Positions 10,757 to 21,681 are shown, numbered from the stretch's first letter. The stretch: DNA of 64,000 nt from Punica granatum (GCF_007655135.1 NC_045130.1:36142605-36206604); one strand, 5' to 3'. Notes: generated from the letters alone by a model not told the origin. Program-made: numbers and translations.

Positions 10757-11156
10757 ATTAGATAAACGGATTAATAGATTACACAATTACAGTAACACGA
10801 TTAAACACTGTTAAATAAACAGATTTAATCGTGTATAATCGGGTTATACGGGTTCAACCCGCTAAGACACGTTTTTTAACCGTGTCTAAACGGATTGGAC
10901 CCGTTTAACCCGAATATTAAAAATATCCCATCCAAACCCATTTAACTCCATGTCGTGTCCGCGTCGTTAAATAAACAGATTTAATCGGGTATAATAGGAT
11001 TATACGGATTCAACCCACTAAGACACATTTTTTAACCGTGTCTAAATGGGTTGGACCCGTTTAACCCGAATATCAAAAATACACAATCCAAACCCGTTTA
11101 ACTCCGTGTTGTGTCCGCGTCGTGTAATCGTGTCGTATCAAATATTGTCGGCCCTA
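10757..11156 (-). repeat. Subterminal arm type B of the outer hAT-like element, internally duplicated
   Basis: Contains two direct copies of a 156-bp unit starting GTTAAATAAACAGATTTAAT (10810 and 10966). The inner element's B arm has only one equivalent. It ends at the CGGCCCTA terminus. Confidence 0.75.
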
Positions 11157-11164
11157 GCAATCAT

Positions 11165-11511
11165 GGGGAAAAAGCAATATAATACGCGGCACAAAAAAAA
11201 TCGAATCATTTATCAAATTTGGAAAAGTCAATTACGGATCTGTGGCCATTGCAGTCCTGCAGACAACTACATCTCAATTCTCTCCTTATATAAACCCAAA
11301 AGTTAGTATCAATCGAGGGCCATTGGCCAAGAGGGCAAATGCAATTTATTAAAAAAATTTGTCTGCGCATCTTTTTTTTTATTTTTTTTTTCTAGTTATG
11401 AGTATGAATAAGATAAGGGAGTTTCTATGTGTCCGGTGGATCGAGTCCAACAAAAGCGGAACCTCTGGGCCAGGGCCAGCACCGGGCAAGGCTTCTAAAG
11501 TCTCTTCTCGT
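11165..11511. other. Intergenic DNA right of the outer hAT-like element
   Basis: Contains a T-rich tract near 11370-11392. No gene or repeat recognised. Confidence 0.4.
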
Positions 11512-11880
11512 TAGGGATTGTTTGGATTGAGGGATTAGGAGGGATTGGGAAGGGTGGAAAAGGGAGGGCGGCCAAATCCCATGTTTGGGTATTAGTTTTT
11601 AAGAGAGGGGGAGGAACATGGAGGGATTGTTAATCCCACTAAATCCCTCCAAACTCCTTATTCACCAAAATTGTGTAATTAAGAGGGATTGGTCAAAAAA
11701 CAACTATAATCCCTCACAATCCTTTCTAATATTTAGCTTATCCAAACAAGATGAGGGATTTGAAGGAATAACTTATCATTTTCTATCACTTACTTATGTA
11801 AACCAAACAAGAAATTTCATTTCCCTCCCCACCACTCCCCATCCAAACTCCCCTCCCAATCCCACCCCTTAGGCTAAATA
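11512..11880. mobile_element. MITE-like element with purine-rich ends
   Basis: The left end TTAGGGATTGTTTGGATTGA followed by GGGATTAGGAGGGATTGGGA is approximately the inverse of the right end (CCATCCAAACTCCCCTCCCA and CCCCTTAGGCTAAA). It carries repeated GGGATT/AATCCC words and no coding capacity. Exact borders and a target duplication were not resolved. Confidence 0.5.
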
Positions 11881-12064
11881 GGCTTTTCAATTCATTGCCC
11901 TTCAATTAATGAAAATGTTATTATATAATCACTAGAATTATTATATTGCGACATAATTTATTAAAGCTCCGAATAATAACTCTCCTAACTTAATTCTTAA
12001 AATCTCATTCTCTCTCATTTTACTAATACATGGTTACAACGTGCTCATTTGCTCATTTGTATCT

Positions 12065-13451
12065 ATATATTAGTAGAATTAACATAAAAAGCAATAAATG
12101 CACTTCAATTAATACATTTAAAAAAGTTTGAAAAAATAAATACTATTTCAAAATTATAAAAATAATACTAAAGAAAAAATACAATATCTTTTTTATCATA
12201 AGCAAATAAAAACGAATCATTAAAGTTAATGAAATCATAATTTTGATCAATACATTTGAAGAAGTATAGAAAGATATATGCTATTTCAAAATTATAAAAT
12301 AATTATAACAAAAAATGTAACAATCTTTTTCATCAAAAGTAAACAAAAATGAATCATTAAAGTTAACAAATCCATAATTTTGATTAATGCATCAGAGAAA
12401 GTATAAAAAGATAAATACTATTGCAAAATTATAAAATAATAATCTATCTATGTATATAAGCAAATTTAACTTGAAGAGCAATAAATGCATTTCAATTAAT
12501 GCATTTAAAAAAATTATAAAAATATATGTACTATATATTTCAAAATTATAAAAATAGTACCAACGAAAGTACAATACTTGTTTTATCAAAAGGAAGCAAA
12601 AATGAATCATTAAAGTTATTGAAACATAATTTCGATTAATGCATTTAAAAATAAATACTATTTCAAAGTTATAAAAATAATACTAACGAAAAATACAATA
12701 CCTTTTTTATCAAAAGCAAGCAAAAATGAAATTTATGACTAAAACTGTATTTGACACTTCCAATTTTATCAGATAATATTTGCATTTTATATACAAATTG
12801 ATAATCATGTTTGAAGATTGAAATTAATAGTATATATAATTTTGAATATTTGACATAATAAATGCTTAAATCCTATACGAAATAAATATATATAATTAAA
12901 ATAAGCATGTTCAATGCAAGGGACAATTAGTTGCAGAATTATTATTGAATCAAAGTAAGCCAAAATGAGTCATTAAAGTAAATGAAAATTTCAAAATTTT
13001 GCCAAAAAACATATAATATTAACAAGTGATATCTATGAAGGAATCTGTATTGCACACTTTCAATTTTATTAGCATTATATTTACCATTTATATACAAAAT
13101 TGATGATCATATTAAAATATTAAAATTAATAAAATATATAACTTATTATATTTAACATCATTTACGCTTGAATATTATATGAAATATATACATATAGAAT
13201 TAAAATAGCATGTGCAATGCACATCATGATTAGTTACAAAATTATTATTGAATCGTACAATGTACTCTAACTGTAATTAAAAATTGCTTATTTTACTCAA
13301 AAAGTTATTCCATCTTCTCTTATTGTTTCAAATTTGCATTTGATAATGAAAAAGATTGTAATTATAAATAAGCAAATTGATCATTCAATTAAAATAACAT
13401 GATAATTGATACAAGAAAATCAATTCGTGCAACGCACGAGATAGACCACTT
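12065..13451. repeat. AT-rich degenerate tandem array, possible Helitron
   Basis: A unit of about 110-145 bp containing TTCAATTAATGCATTTAAA, ATTTCAAAATTATAAAAATA and ATCAAAAG.AA.CAAAAATGA recurs at least five times from about 12095 to 12730. TCTAT-rich starts occur at about 12062 and 12443. The block ends with a CGTGCAACGCACG hairpin (about 13427-13439), 12 bases before CTTGT. That layout recalls Helitron 3' ends, although the last bases do not match CTRR. Non-coding. Confidence 0.45.
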
Positions 13452-14233
13452 GTTATTTCTGTTTATCTCTATGAACAGCTCAAATTTATTTCTTACTATA
13501 TTTTCCTCTTTATCTACCATTGTCTTTATTTCTTGTTCCCTTCATGGCAGTCAATTTTATTATTTCCGCCAGTAACCCTCTTTAACTCTTATTTTGTCCA
13601 TGACATTCAACTTCTTTTTTTCCTAGAAAACGAGTATTGTTTTAATCATGTTGGCTCTTTTTTTATTATTATTATAAGTACTTAAATAAAAAAGCACGAA
13701 CCGTTCATTTTTTTTACAGGTATTCAAGCAACAAAATTAACTTGAAATAATCACATAAGGTGAACTCTTTTAAAATGGTAAAAAAAAACTATATCAATAA
13801 AAAGTAAGCTAATTTTATTGAATATTTTTGAAATCTCATAATAATAAAATTTAGTTTAGGCCCGCAATATTCTCGGACTGTCCTTAATATATATATATAC
13901 ACACACACTGAACTGGACACTTGGCAAGTGGAGATGCAAAGTTACATATTTGCTGCAGCAGCATCGACTATAGGGTGGGAAGCTCGAGCAAAACCTAATT
14001 TATTTATTCGGTCTCGAAGAAAGAGTGAAATAATGCTATATTATAACAATTTAAGAAAGATTCCTAATCACGTGAATTGTGTTGGAACTTGAATCTGACC
14101 ATTTGTGTTGATGACTTCCAAGTTTCAAGTATTGTCAAGTAACTTGGATTGATTCCGCGGTTGAACGCATGTTTCTCCTAATAAAATTTTGAATTCGTGT
14201 ATAATTTCGAAATACTGGAGGAAACTTCAAAAA
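13452..14233. other. Intergenic AT-rich DNA
   Basis: No ORF of note. A short (TA)n(CA)n tract lies near 13889-13908. Nothing else recognised. Confidence 0.4.
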
Positions 14234-14242
14234 AATATATTC

Positions 14243-17045
14243 GAGAAAATTATAGTTAAAGTCCTAAAAGTTTGTGATTTTTGTTAATTGAGTCTTATAT
14301 GTTTAGTTTTGAGTAAATCAATCCTAAAACATACAATCTGTTATACAGTTTCAGTCCAAATCGTAACTGAGTTGTATCGGACGATAACGTGAAACATAAC
14401 GGTCGTTAATTGCTGATGTGACATTCTCCACGTGGTACTCTCTTCTAATGTGGCATTATTTAGGCGAATAAAAAAATTAAAAAAAAAAGAGATAGAGAAA
14501 CTAATGGAGATCCCCGATGGAGAGCCTAGCGGCGCTCTCAGCAGGGAGGGGCTAATGGCCTCACCCACGGCTAGCAACCCTCTTAGTGAGGTCACCGAAG
14601 ATGTCAATGGAAGCCGTTGACCTCATTAAGGGGGTTGTGGTCACCGGCGTGGCCGCTGCCCCCACTTCCCCTCCCTTTCACATACAATATCACATCCTTC
14701 GCTTCAGCTTATGTTTTCCCTGCAGATCCCATCTGGGTACCAGCGCGCCCTTTGTTCTCTTCATTGCGTGTAGAATTTTCCCAATTGGGGGATTAGCTTG
14801 TCCATTTTTGGCAATTGTTCGAGTTCTTGAATAGATTGCTGGCTCATAGCAGATCTAATGCTTTGATTTTGTGAAGGCATACAAGCCAATCTAATGCTTT
14901 TGTTTTTTGCTAAAAAAAAAATCCCATGCTATTGGCTTGTAAAACTATATCAATGTCTGAAGCAGATGTCATTAGTTGATGTCAACGCCACCAAGAATTG
15001 GGGTTTTACCTTTCTTCCTCGTCCCTGAGTGGAGACCAAGTACTATCTCTATTGAGGAGTAAAATGGGATAAATCTCACATCGAAAAAGAAAAAGAATAT
15101 TCATGGATTTATATGAGCATTGGGTACCACCACTTATTAGTTTGAGCTTTTAAGTGGAAATGGGCTCAGGTCTGTATAAGCCCATGAAAATTTAATATGA
15201 TATCAAAGCCTAGGTTACGCGTATGCGTACTTACGCGCGTGTGCGCACCTACACCACGTCAAGTCCAGTATGTCGAGTGCAGCCAAAGTGCGCCTCGTGT
15301 TAGTCCCCCCTCACCGGAGCACGGAAGAAGAGCCCGACTCGAGATCAATTGTTGAGGGCGGGTGTTTAAGGACACGTGACAATGTGTAGGCAAAAATAGA
15401 CTACACGTTGCACGTGAGGGCGGGTGTTGAGGATATTAATCCCACATAGAAAAGATGTATCAAAATTCATTGGTTTATATAAGACTTTGATACCACCACT
15501 TATCAGCTTGAGCTTTTAAGTGATACCATATAAGATAGAGATAATTTGCTAGAATGTCACACATACCAAATGGTGTGAACGTGCTCTTATTTATAGTAGG
15601 TGGAATTCAACAATTGTAGAAATATCGTGTCAGTCCCCCCTCGCCCGAGCATGAAAGAAGAGCCCGGCTCGAGGTTGCACGTGAGGACGGATGTTGAGGA
15701 TATTAATCCCACATAGAAAAGATGTATCAAAATTCATTGGTTTATATAAGACTTGTATACCACCACTTATCAGCTTAAGCTTTTAAGTGATACCATATAA
15801 GATAGAGATAATTTGCTAGAATGTCACACACACCAAATGGTGTGAACGTGCTCTTATTTATAGTAGGTGGAATTCAACAATTGTGAAAATTTATCAAAAA
15901 TTACACAATATCATAAATATCAAATATTCTTTGATATTCCTAATTGATTTTCTCCATATCATATCCCTTGATTCTCTCCTTAATATAGCGATTTATATGG
16001 GATTGGATCTCATAACTTATCAGCTCGAGTTTTTAAGTTGAAAGTTGAGTTCAAGCCCATGTAAGCCCGATAGAATTTAAGATGATATCAGAGCCCATGG
16101 GAATGATCCTGGGAGTGCGTATGCGCAGGAGCCCACACTACGCCAGTGAAGTCTGAGACCGGAAGTAGAAACCCAGCTCATAGTTGTTGATCCCCCTCGC
16201 CCGAGTATGGAAGAAGTAGCCCACCTCGAGGCAGTTAAGGCCCGAGTCCGGAAGAGATGAGAGACCGGCTCGAGGGTAAGTTCTTGAGGGCGGACAGTTA
16301 AGGTTCACGTGGCTCGTGTAGGCAAATAATGAGAAATATACCACACGTTACACGTGAGGTTGGGTGGTGAGGAGTAAAATTGGATAAATCACACATCGAA
16401 AAAGAAAAAAGTATATACATGGGTTTATATGAGACTTGGGTAGCACCACTTATTAGCTTGAGCTTTTAAGTGGAAATGGGCCAAAGTTTGTATAAGCCCA
16501 TGGAAATTTAATAGTCTCCATCCTTTCCCCAAGAAGCTCCTGCCCTATTCACCTTCTTCCTCTAATCCTTCCCAGTCTCCCTCTGCAGTTTCGAGCAAAT
16601 TTCAAAAAATAATAATAATAATAATAATAATAAAACCCCAGCCACCCATCAAACTGGGTGATTTGTCCAAGGGGCGGCTCCCACCCCCGGGATAAGGCCA
16701 CAGGCACCTTGAGAGATCGCCGACGACCTCATCCAAGGGGATGGGGGTAGCCAGCGAGCCCCCCACCACCGGGAAGCACGGAACCTGAAAAAGGGCCAGG
16801 ACGACTTCTTCTTTTTCCCTATTCTTTTTATGTTTTATAAAATCATTTTCTATTTTTATATATAACAAGTGGAAAATATTTAATGGTATTAGTGGTCATG
16901 TCATTCCCATTACAGCTCAGTTATGATATGGTCTAAAAGTGTATAATGGACTATACATTATAGGACTAACTTTGCCAAAATAAAATATATAGGACTCGAT
17001 CAATAAAAATTATAAATTTTTAGAACTTTCACTGTAATTTTTCCT
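14243..17045. mobile_element. Long-TIR MULE-like element interrupted by a TRIM cluster
   Basis: The first roughly 200 bases (GAGAAAATTATAGTTAAAGT...) and the last roughly 180 bases (reverse complement AGGAAAAATTACAGTGAAAG...) are long imperfect inverted repeats with matching phrases such as GAGTC.TATAT. Nine-base flanks AATATATTC (14234-14242) and AATGTATTC (17046-17054) differ at one position, as expected for an aged Mutator-type 9-bp target duplication. GC-rich stretches lie just inside each TIR (14505-14670 and 16660-16800). No transposase is visible. The middle is filled by TRIM sequences (15053-16513). Confidence 0.6.
15053..16513 (+). mobile_element. TRIM retrotransposon array (at least four LTR copies)
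   Basis: Matching LTRs of about 145 bp lie at 15053-15197 and 16368-16513 (both TGAGGAGTAAAAT...TTTAATA). The left one is followed at once by TGATATCAAAGCC, a degenerate primer-binding site for initiator tRNA-Met. Two more LTR-like units beginning TGAGGATATTAATCCC start at 15428 and 15695, forming a direct repeat with period 267. A further ATGATATCAGAGCCC occurs at about 16082. Internal pieces carry CCCCCCTC.CC.GAGCA-type sequence and a conserved CACGTGAGG..GG motif. No gag or pol is present. The structure is several LTR-internal units joined in series. Confidence 0.7.
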
Positions 17046-17174
17046 AATGTATTCATTATCCCAACCTTGGTTGGACTTGTTAATTAATTTCTATATTTTA
17101 TTAATTTATATTGACATTTAAAACTATATCTGGTGAGTTTTCCTATGGCATTTTCGCCTTAACCTATCACTCTC

Positions 17175-17733
17175 AGAGGAGTTAGGTGGGGTGGGACCAA
17201 ACTTATAAAATCAGATGGTTTGGGCCCCGAACCTCACGGTTATCTTTAAAGAAGTCCCTAAACAATTAACGATGGGAAAGTCGTCCAACTGAAAATGCAT
17301 AGTTCTCGGGAAAAATCCGAACTTCCCATCAATCCATACGTCCCCTAATAGCATATTACCTGTGAAATGATTTCAAAAATAATAATAATAAAAGAAATAA
17401 TAGAATAGTTTGATTTTCAATTTCAGATTATGCTGATGACTTGTGTAATTTAAAATAATATTATTTTGATTAACGCGATGAATTTTATGAATTTAATGTG
17501 CACTATTTAATTCATGAATATGATACGCATGCGTATGGACTTGTAATTGTATCTATTAATCAAACAACTTTCGTTTTTTTTTTTTTAATGTGTCTAGCGT
17601 GTATGATTAAAAAAAATTATAACATATTCCCATGATCTCACTCTTGCCTATTTATCACGCTCTCTCTTCTCCGCGAGTATCAAAGTACTGTCCAAAATCC
17701 ATTTGTTCTACACTCCAACTATAGTTTCCAAAT
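17175..17733 (+). promoter_or_regulatory. Upstream region of O-methyltransferase copy 2
   Basis: Co-linear with 1506-2073. The TATA-like TATTTAT is at 17649-17655, about 80 bases before the ATG. Differences from copy 1 are scattered substitutions and a longer T run near 17575-17586. Confidence 0.6.
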
Positions 17734-18994
17734 ATGGATGCAAAAGAAACCGAAGCGATGCTGAGGGGGCAAGTAGCCATATGGCAGAACTTATTCGGAT
17801 TCGCGGACTCTATGGCCCTGAAATGCGCTGTGGAGCTCGGCATAGCCGACATCATACACTCCCATGGCCGACCTATTACGTTGGACCAGATCGCCGCTTC
17901 CATCAACGAATCCTCATCCCCGGATATTCCCTCGCTTGCACGCATCATGCGGTTGCTCGTCCGCCGGGACATATTCGCTGTCCATCGACAATTGGACAGT
18001 GGCGGCACGCTATACGGGCTTACTCACTCTTCAAGGTGGCTGGTGACGGAGTCAGAGTCGAACCTGGCTCCCATGGTCACCATGCAAAACCACCCGCTCC
18101 AGCAGGCTCCATGGCATTACTTCGCTCAATGTATTAAAGAAGGTATTGTCAAAAATTATTTTGTTTCAAAAGGAATTAGTCGTGGCCTTTTCGGCCAGTC
18201 GGGCCAGTCCAATAGCTGAGAATGATCATACTTTTAATTTTACGGTCTCATTAAAACTATATTAACTCAGGAGGAATGCCGTTTATGAAGGCACACGGGG
18301 TGGAGTTATGGGAGATGGCATCGATGAACCCTCACTTCAACAAGATGTTTAACGATTCAATGGCATGTACCACCAAGATCGTCATGCAGGCAGTCGTATT
18401 GGCTTATAAGGACGGGTTCACATCCATCGGATCGCTCGTGGACGTGGGTGGTGGGATCGGCGAAGCGATTGCTGCGACTGTAAAGGCAAACCCCAACATC
18501 CGAGGGATCAACTTCGACCTGCCCCATGTCGTGGCCACTGCACCGGCGTACCCGGGAGTCGAGCATGTCAGCGGGAACATGTTCGAGTCCATTCCGGCAG
18601 CTGATGCTGTCTTCATGAAGGTAGTTAATATTGATTTTCTCATCGTTAATGCATCTAATGAATAGCTGGAAATGATTTGCTACTCATGCAACAGTGGATA
18701 TTGCACGACTGGGGTGACGAAGATTGCGTGAAAATTCTGAAAAACTGCAAGAAGGCGATGCCGGAAAAACTGGGGAAGTTGATCATAATAGAAGCGGTTT
18801 TGCAGCCGGAAGGTCACGAGCTGTTCGATGACGTTGCCAACATAATGGATCTGGTGATGTTCGCGCACGTGTCGGGGGGAAAGGAGAGGACCGAGATGGA
18901 GTGGAAGAACCTTCTGGCGGAAGGAGGTTTCCCTCGATACAACATAATCAAGATCCCCGCTCCTTATTACATCATCGAAGCCTTCCCTAATTGA
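17734..18994 (+). CDS. Class II SAM-dependent O-methyltransferase, intact copy
   Basis: Three exons, 17734-18142, 18271-18620 and 18695-18994, with GT-AG introns, encode 352 residues, the normal size for plant class II O-methyltransferases. Residues 1-137 form the helical dimerisation domain (GFADSMALKCAVELGIADII). The SAM-binding motif LVDVGGGIG is at about 192-200, and NFDLPHVVATAP follows. [11 protein letters not shown] holds the putative catalytic base His257. Glu286 and Glu317 (GGKERTE) would complete the His-Glu-Glu set known from COMT. The sequence most resembles plant 6OMT/xanthohumol-OMT-like enzymes, which methylate hydroxyls of phenolics or alkaloids in the cytosol. The true substrate cannot be read from the sequence. 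The start is the ATG shared with copy 1, and a conserved TATA-like box lies upstream. Its sister at 2074 is frameshifted, so this is the likely working gene here. Confidence 0.93.
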
Positions 18995-19239
18995 TCTACT
19001 TTCGGCTTATCGGTTTCACGAATTTTATGTGCCTAATGTTGATTATTATTTTTTTGATATGTGCCTAATGTCGAACGTTGCAGCTCCTTATAATTGGGCA
19101 AGTGTTAATTAATGACTGTTTTACGATCATGGCCCAATTCGATACCCACACCATTCTTTAGTTGTAAAATTCAACCTTATCATAGGGCCCCATCAATTGG
19201 GACCCTCTTGTACCATCATCATTTTTTTTAAGGTACAAA
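18995..19239. other. 3' flank of the methyltransferase
   Basis: Non-coding. No repeat recognised before the fold-back element that begins near 19240. Confidence 0.4.
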
Positions 19240-19909
19240 AACCCCCATATAGTTTTAGTTTGGGACAAATTGAACCATGTGATTTTTCGAAATATAACTA
19301 ACACCTTATGATTTACTTCGTGAAACATAAAAGATCTCACCGTTAGTTTTTTATTACTTTTAGTCCTCAAACTTTTCCTTTAATCGTTATCACTCTCAAA
19401 CTTTTAACTTTTTTCAATTTAGTCCTAAAATTCAAAACAAAAAGGAAAGGGGCTAGGGCTAGGGCCGCCTATCGGCGATCCCGATCACACCACCGAGATC
19501 GCTACACCCATAGAGGATGCCAGCTACTATGAAGGTGGGGGGCTGGGTTGCCTTGGATCTCGAGTTTGAAATCCTAGTCGATTTGGGAGTAGGGGCCACC
19601 AATCGACAACCCCAACCCCACCTTCTAGGTTTTTGGCGTTCTTTATGGGTGTCCGTGACCTCGATGGTGGGGTCAGGGTCGCCGACTGGCTACTCTAGCC
19701 CCTTCTCCTCCTTTTTTCGAATTTTAGGACCAAATTGAAAAAAAATGAAAGTTTGAGGGTGATAATGATTAAAGGAAAAGTTTGAGGACTAAAAGTAATA
19801 AAAATTAACGGTGAGTTCCTTATGTTTAACGAAATAAACCACTGGATATTAGTTGTCTATCGAAAAATCACATGGTCCAATTTGTTACAATCTCTAACCA
19901 TAATGGGGA
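19240..19909. mobile_element. Fold-back / MULE-like element with about 215-bp TIRs
   Basis: 19240-19455 and 19695-19909 are inverted copies. Both contain, in the respective orientation, ACAAATTG.ACCATGTGATT, CTCACCGTTA.TTTT and TTTTAGTCCTCAAACTTTTC. They enclose a GC-rich core of about 240 bp (19450-19695) with CCGATC and CGATCC words and no recognised gene. No clear target duplication was found. The style (AT-rich long TIRs around a GC-rich core) matches the element at 14243-17045. Confidence 0.65.
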
Positions 19910-19915
19910 TCTGCA

Positions 19916-20370
19916 CGAGTGTTATTAAAACTGGACCGGATAGCGAACCGGGTAGGGCATGGATTCATGGGTTCACGGGTTCAACCGGGGGTTCGATGGG
20001 TCGAACCGCATGTTTAATTAATTGTATAATAAAGGTTTACATTATTGCTTTAGATAAAATAAATTGATAAGAAATACATAACATTTGTATAGTTAATTTA
20101 AAAGGGACATGTGGCTTAGTTGGTTAGTGAGATGGTCATAATTTGGGTGTGAAGTGGAGGGGCAGGGGTTCAAATCCCACCAGGGCCACCACATTAATTT
20201 ATTTTGATTTAAATATAGTAAAACGTTAGACCCATAAACCGGCCGGTTTAGTGGATTTTTAGATTCAAACTGGCCGGTTCTGTGGGTTTAACGGTTCAAA
20301 TGTGCATTTCCGGTCTGAAGGTGGAATCGGACCGGAATAATGACGGTTTCCGGTCCGGCCTGATAACTAT
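19916..20370. mobile_element. Small hAT-like element with CCGG-rich arms and a tRNA-like core
   Basis: The left end CGAGTGTTATTAAAACTGGA and the right end (reverse complement ATAGTTATCAGGCCGGACCGG shortened) share a TTAT.A and GGACCGG layout. Flanks GATCTGCA (19908-19915) and GATCTGTA (20371-20378) form an 8-bp target duplication with one mismatch. Arms are rich in ACCGG/CCGGTT and GGGTTCA words. There is no ORF. Confidence 0.62.
20103..20190 (+). repeat. tRNA-like segment (SINE-like A and B boxes)
   Basis: TGGCTTAGTTGGTTAG at about 20112 matches a Pol III A box and GGTTCAAATCC at 20167-20177 a B box, about 55 bases apart. The flanking GTGGC... and ...GGGCCAC can pair as an acceptor-like stem. 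No proper anticodon arm was resolved, so this is a tRNA-derived repeat rather than a functional tRNA gene. Confidence 0.5.
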
Positions 20371-20378
20371 GATCTGTA

Positions 20379-21681
20379 CTTTTTCACTTTCTTTTCTTTT
20401 TTAAAAAATAAGTTCGTACGGTCATTTGTTATACTAATTCTCTCACTAGCCTTACCCGAAGAATCCATCCATCTTAATCTATAATGTGGCATTTACTTTT
20501 TAGTTAATCCTTCGTGAAATTGAATTTATAAAAATTAATTTATTATATTTAACAAATATAATTGATATGTCTCGGAATATGTCTTTTCCTTAGGAATGCT
20601 TTAGCTGAACTAAAGAGAGTGCATAAATCGAAAAGTATATGATAACTGCATAGTGCGAATGCATTAATGCAAATGAGAGACGAAGGGTTAATCAATGAGT
20701 TGAAAAATGATTTCAAACTAGGGTTTGACAATTATAACCTCTTTATTTAATTAACTCAACAAGACGTACGCGTTAACTGCCGTTATCTAGGGAGCCAACT
20801 TGCTGAAAGAACACCGAGTAGTAGGTCCCGTTTCCGAATTAGTCATTGGAACATCGGAAAGGATATTACAAAACTTTACTATTTGTCCTAATCACCCCTC
20901 GACCCTAGCTCAATTAATCTAGCTGAGATTCATTGATGATTCCGATTAAATCCATCCAAGTAGTCTAACATGCCAAGAATCTTTTCAATATTTCGATATG
21001 ACCCTAAGGAGTGATTCTAATTTAGGTTGTAAATTTAATGTCCCATCACGCTCCGCATCTTATAATTACTAGACACAAAATCCCGCTCATGCGTGGGCTA
21101 GAATTATTATGATAATTAATAAAATTAATATTATATATTCTTCCATTATAACCTTTATTAAAAATGATTTTTATTTATTTTACATATAAATAGCATTTTA
21201 TGCATACATGCCTACTATCTTGACGAGTCAAGTGATCTCAGTAATCAACCCAGTGTAAGAATAATAAGATATATCAGACCTCTCTAATTCAAAAGTCCCT
21301 CAAGGAATTTTTTTCATTCATACAAAAAAAAAAGTTTGGCCAAACAAAAAAAACAATGAATAATATACTAAACTCCACGATTATATTAATATATTTTCTC
21401 TAAAAAATAGAGAGTTCATAAGCTGTCCAAATAATAATTTTGGTTTGTACTTAATATTGAATCATCTTCCTCTAATCTATATAAATATAATCTACTCACC
21501 TTAAGATGATGGGCGGCTTTATGAATCCCATATCTTTGTAATTTTTATTCTAGGCAGTTGATGAGAACTTTTATGCTCAAATTTTCGTTCATGTAAGAGA
21601 CCATAGAGCAAAAAAAAAAAAAAGGAAAAATTTGGGTTGTTTCTCCCTAACTCTAAATTAAGCCCTTAATAATAAGATCTA
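20379..21681. other. Intergenic DNA
   Basis: AT-rich. No gene or well-defined repeat recognised. Confidence 0.4.

Larger units (their letters stand above)
4753..11156 (-). mobile_element. Outer hAT-like element with captured bHLH fragment
   Basis: The ends are TAGTGGTGGCAATTTG at 4753 and, on the other strand from 11156, TAGGGCCGACAATATTTG. Both fit a hAT-type TAGxG..G.CAAT terminus. A perfect 8-bp target duplication GCAATCAT flanks it at 4745-4752 and 11157-11164. The ends are followed by roughly 400-bp arms rich in ACACGAC / CGGGT repeats: arm type A at the left, arm type B at the right. A second element of the same family (7554-10201 plus its 8-bp duplication) is inserted inside; without it this copy is about 3.75 kb. 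By comparison with the inner copy it is in reverse orientation (B to A on the - strand). The captured bHLH exons at 5627-6749 also read on the - strand. No transposase is visible. Confidence 0.82.

Noticed and set aside
4753..11156. CRISPR-like array in the ACACGAC-rich arms
   Set aside because: Units are degenerate, lack uniform spacers and belong to transposon subterminal arms in a plant genome.
20103..20190. Functional tRNA gene
   Set aside because: A and B boxes are present, but no convincing anticodon arm could be drawn and it sits inside a transposon with SINE-like features.
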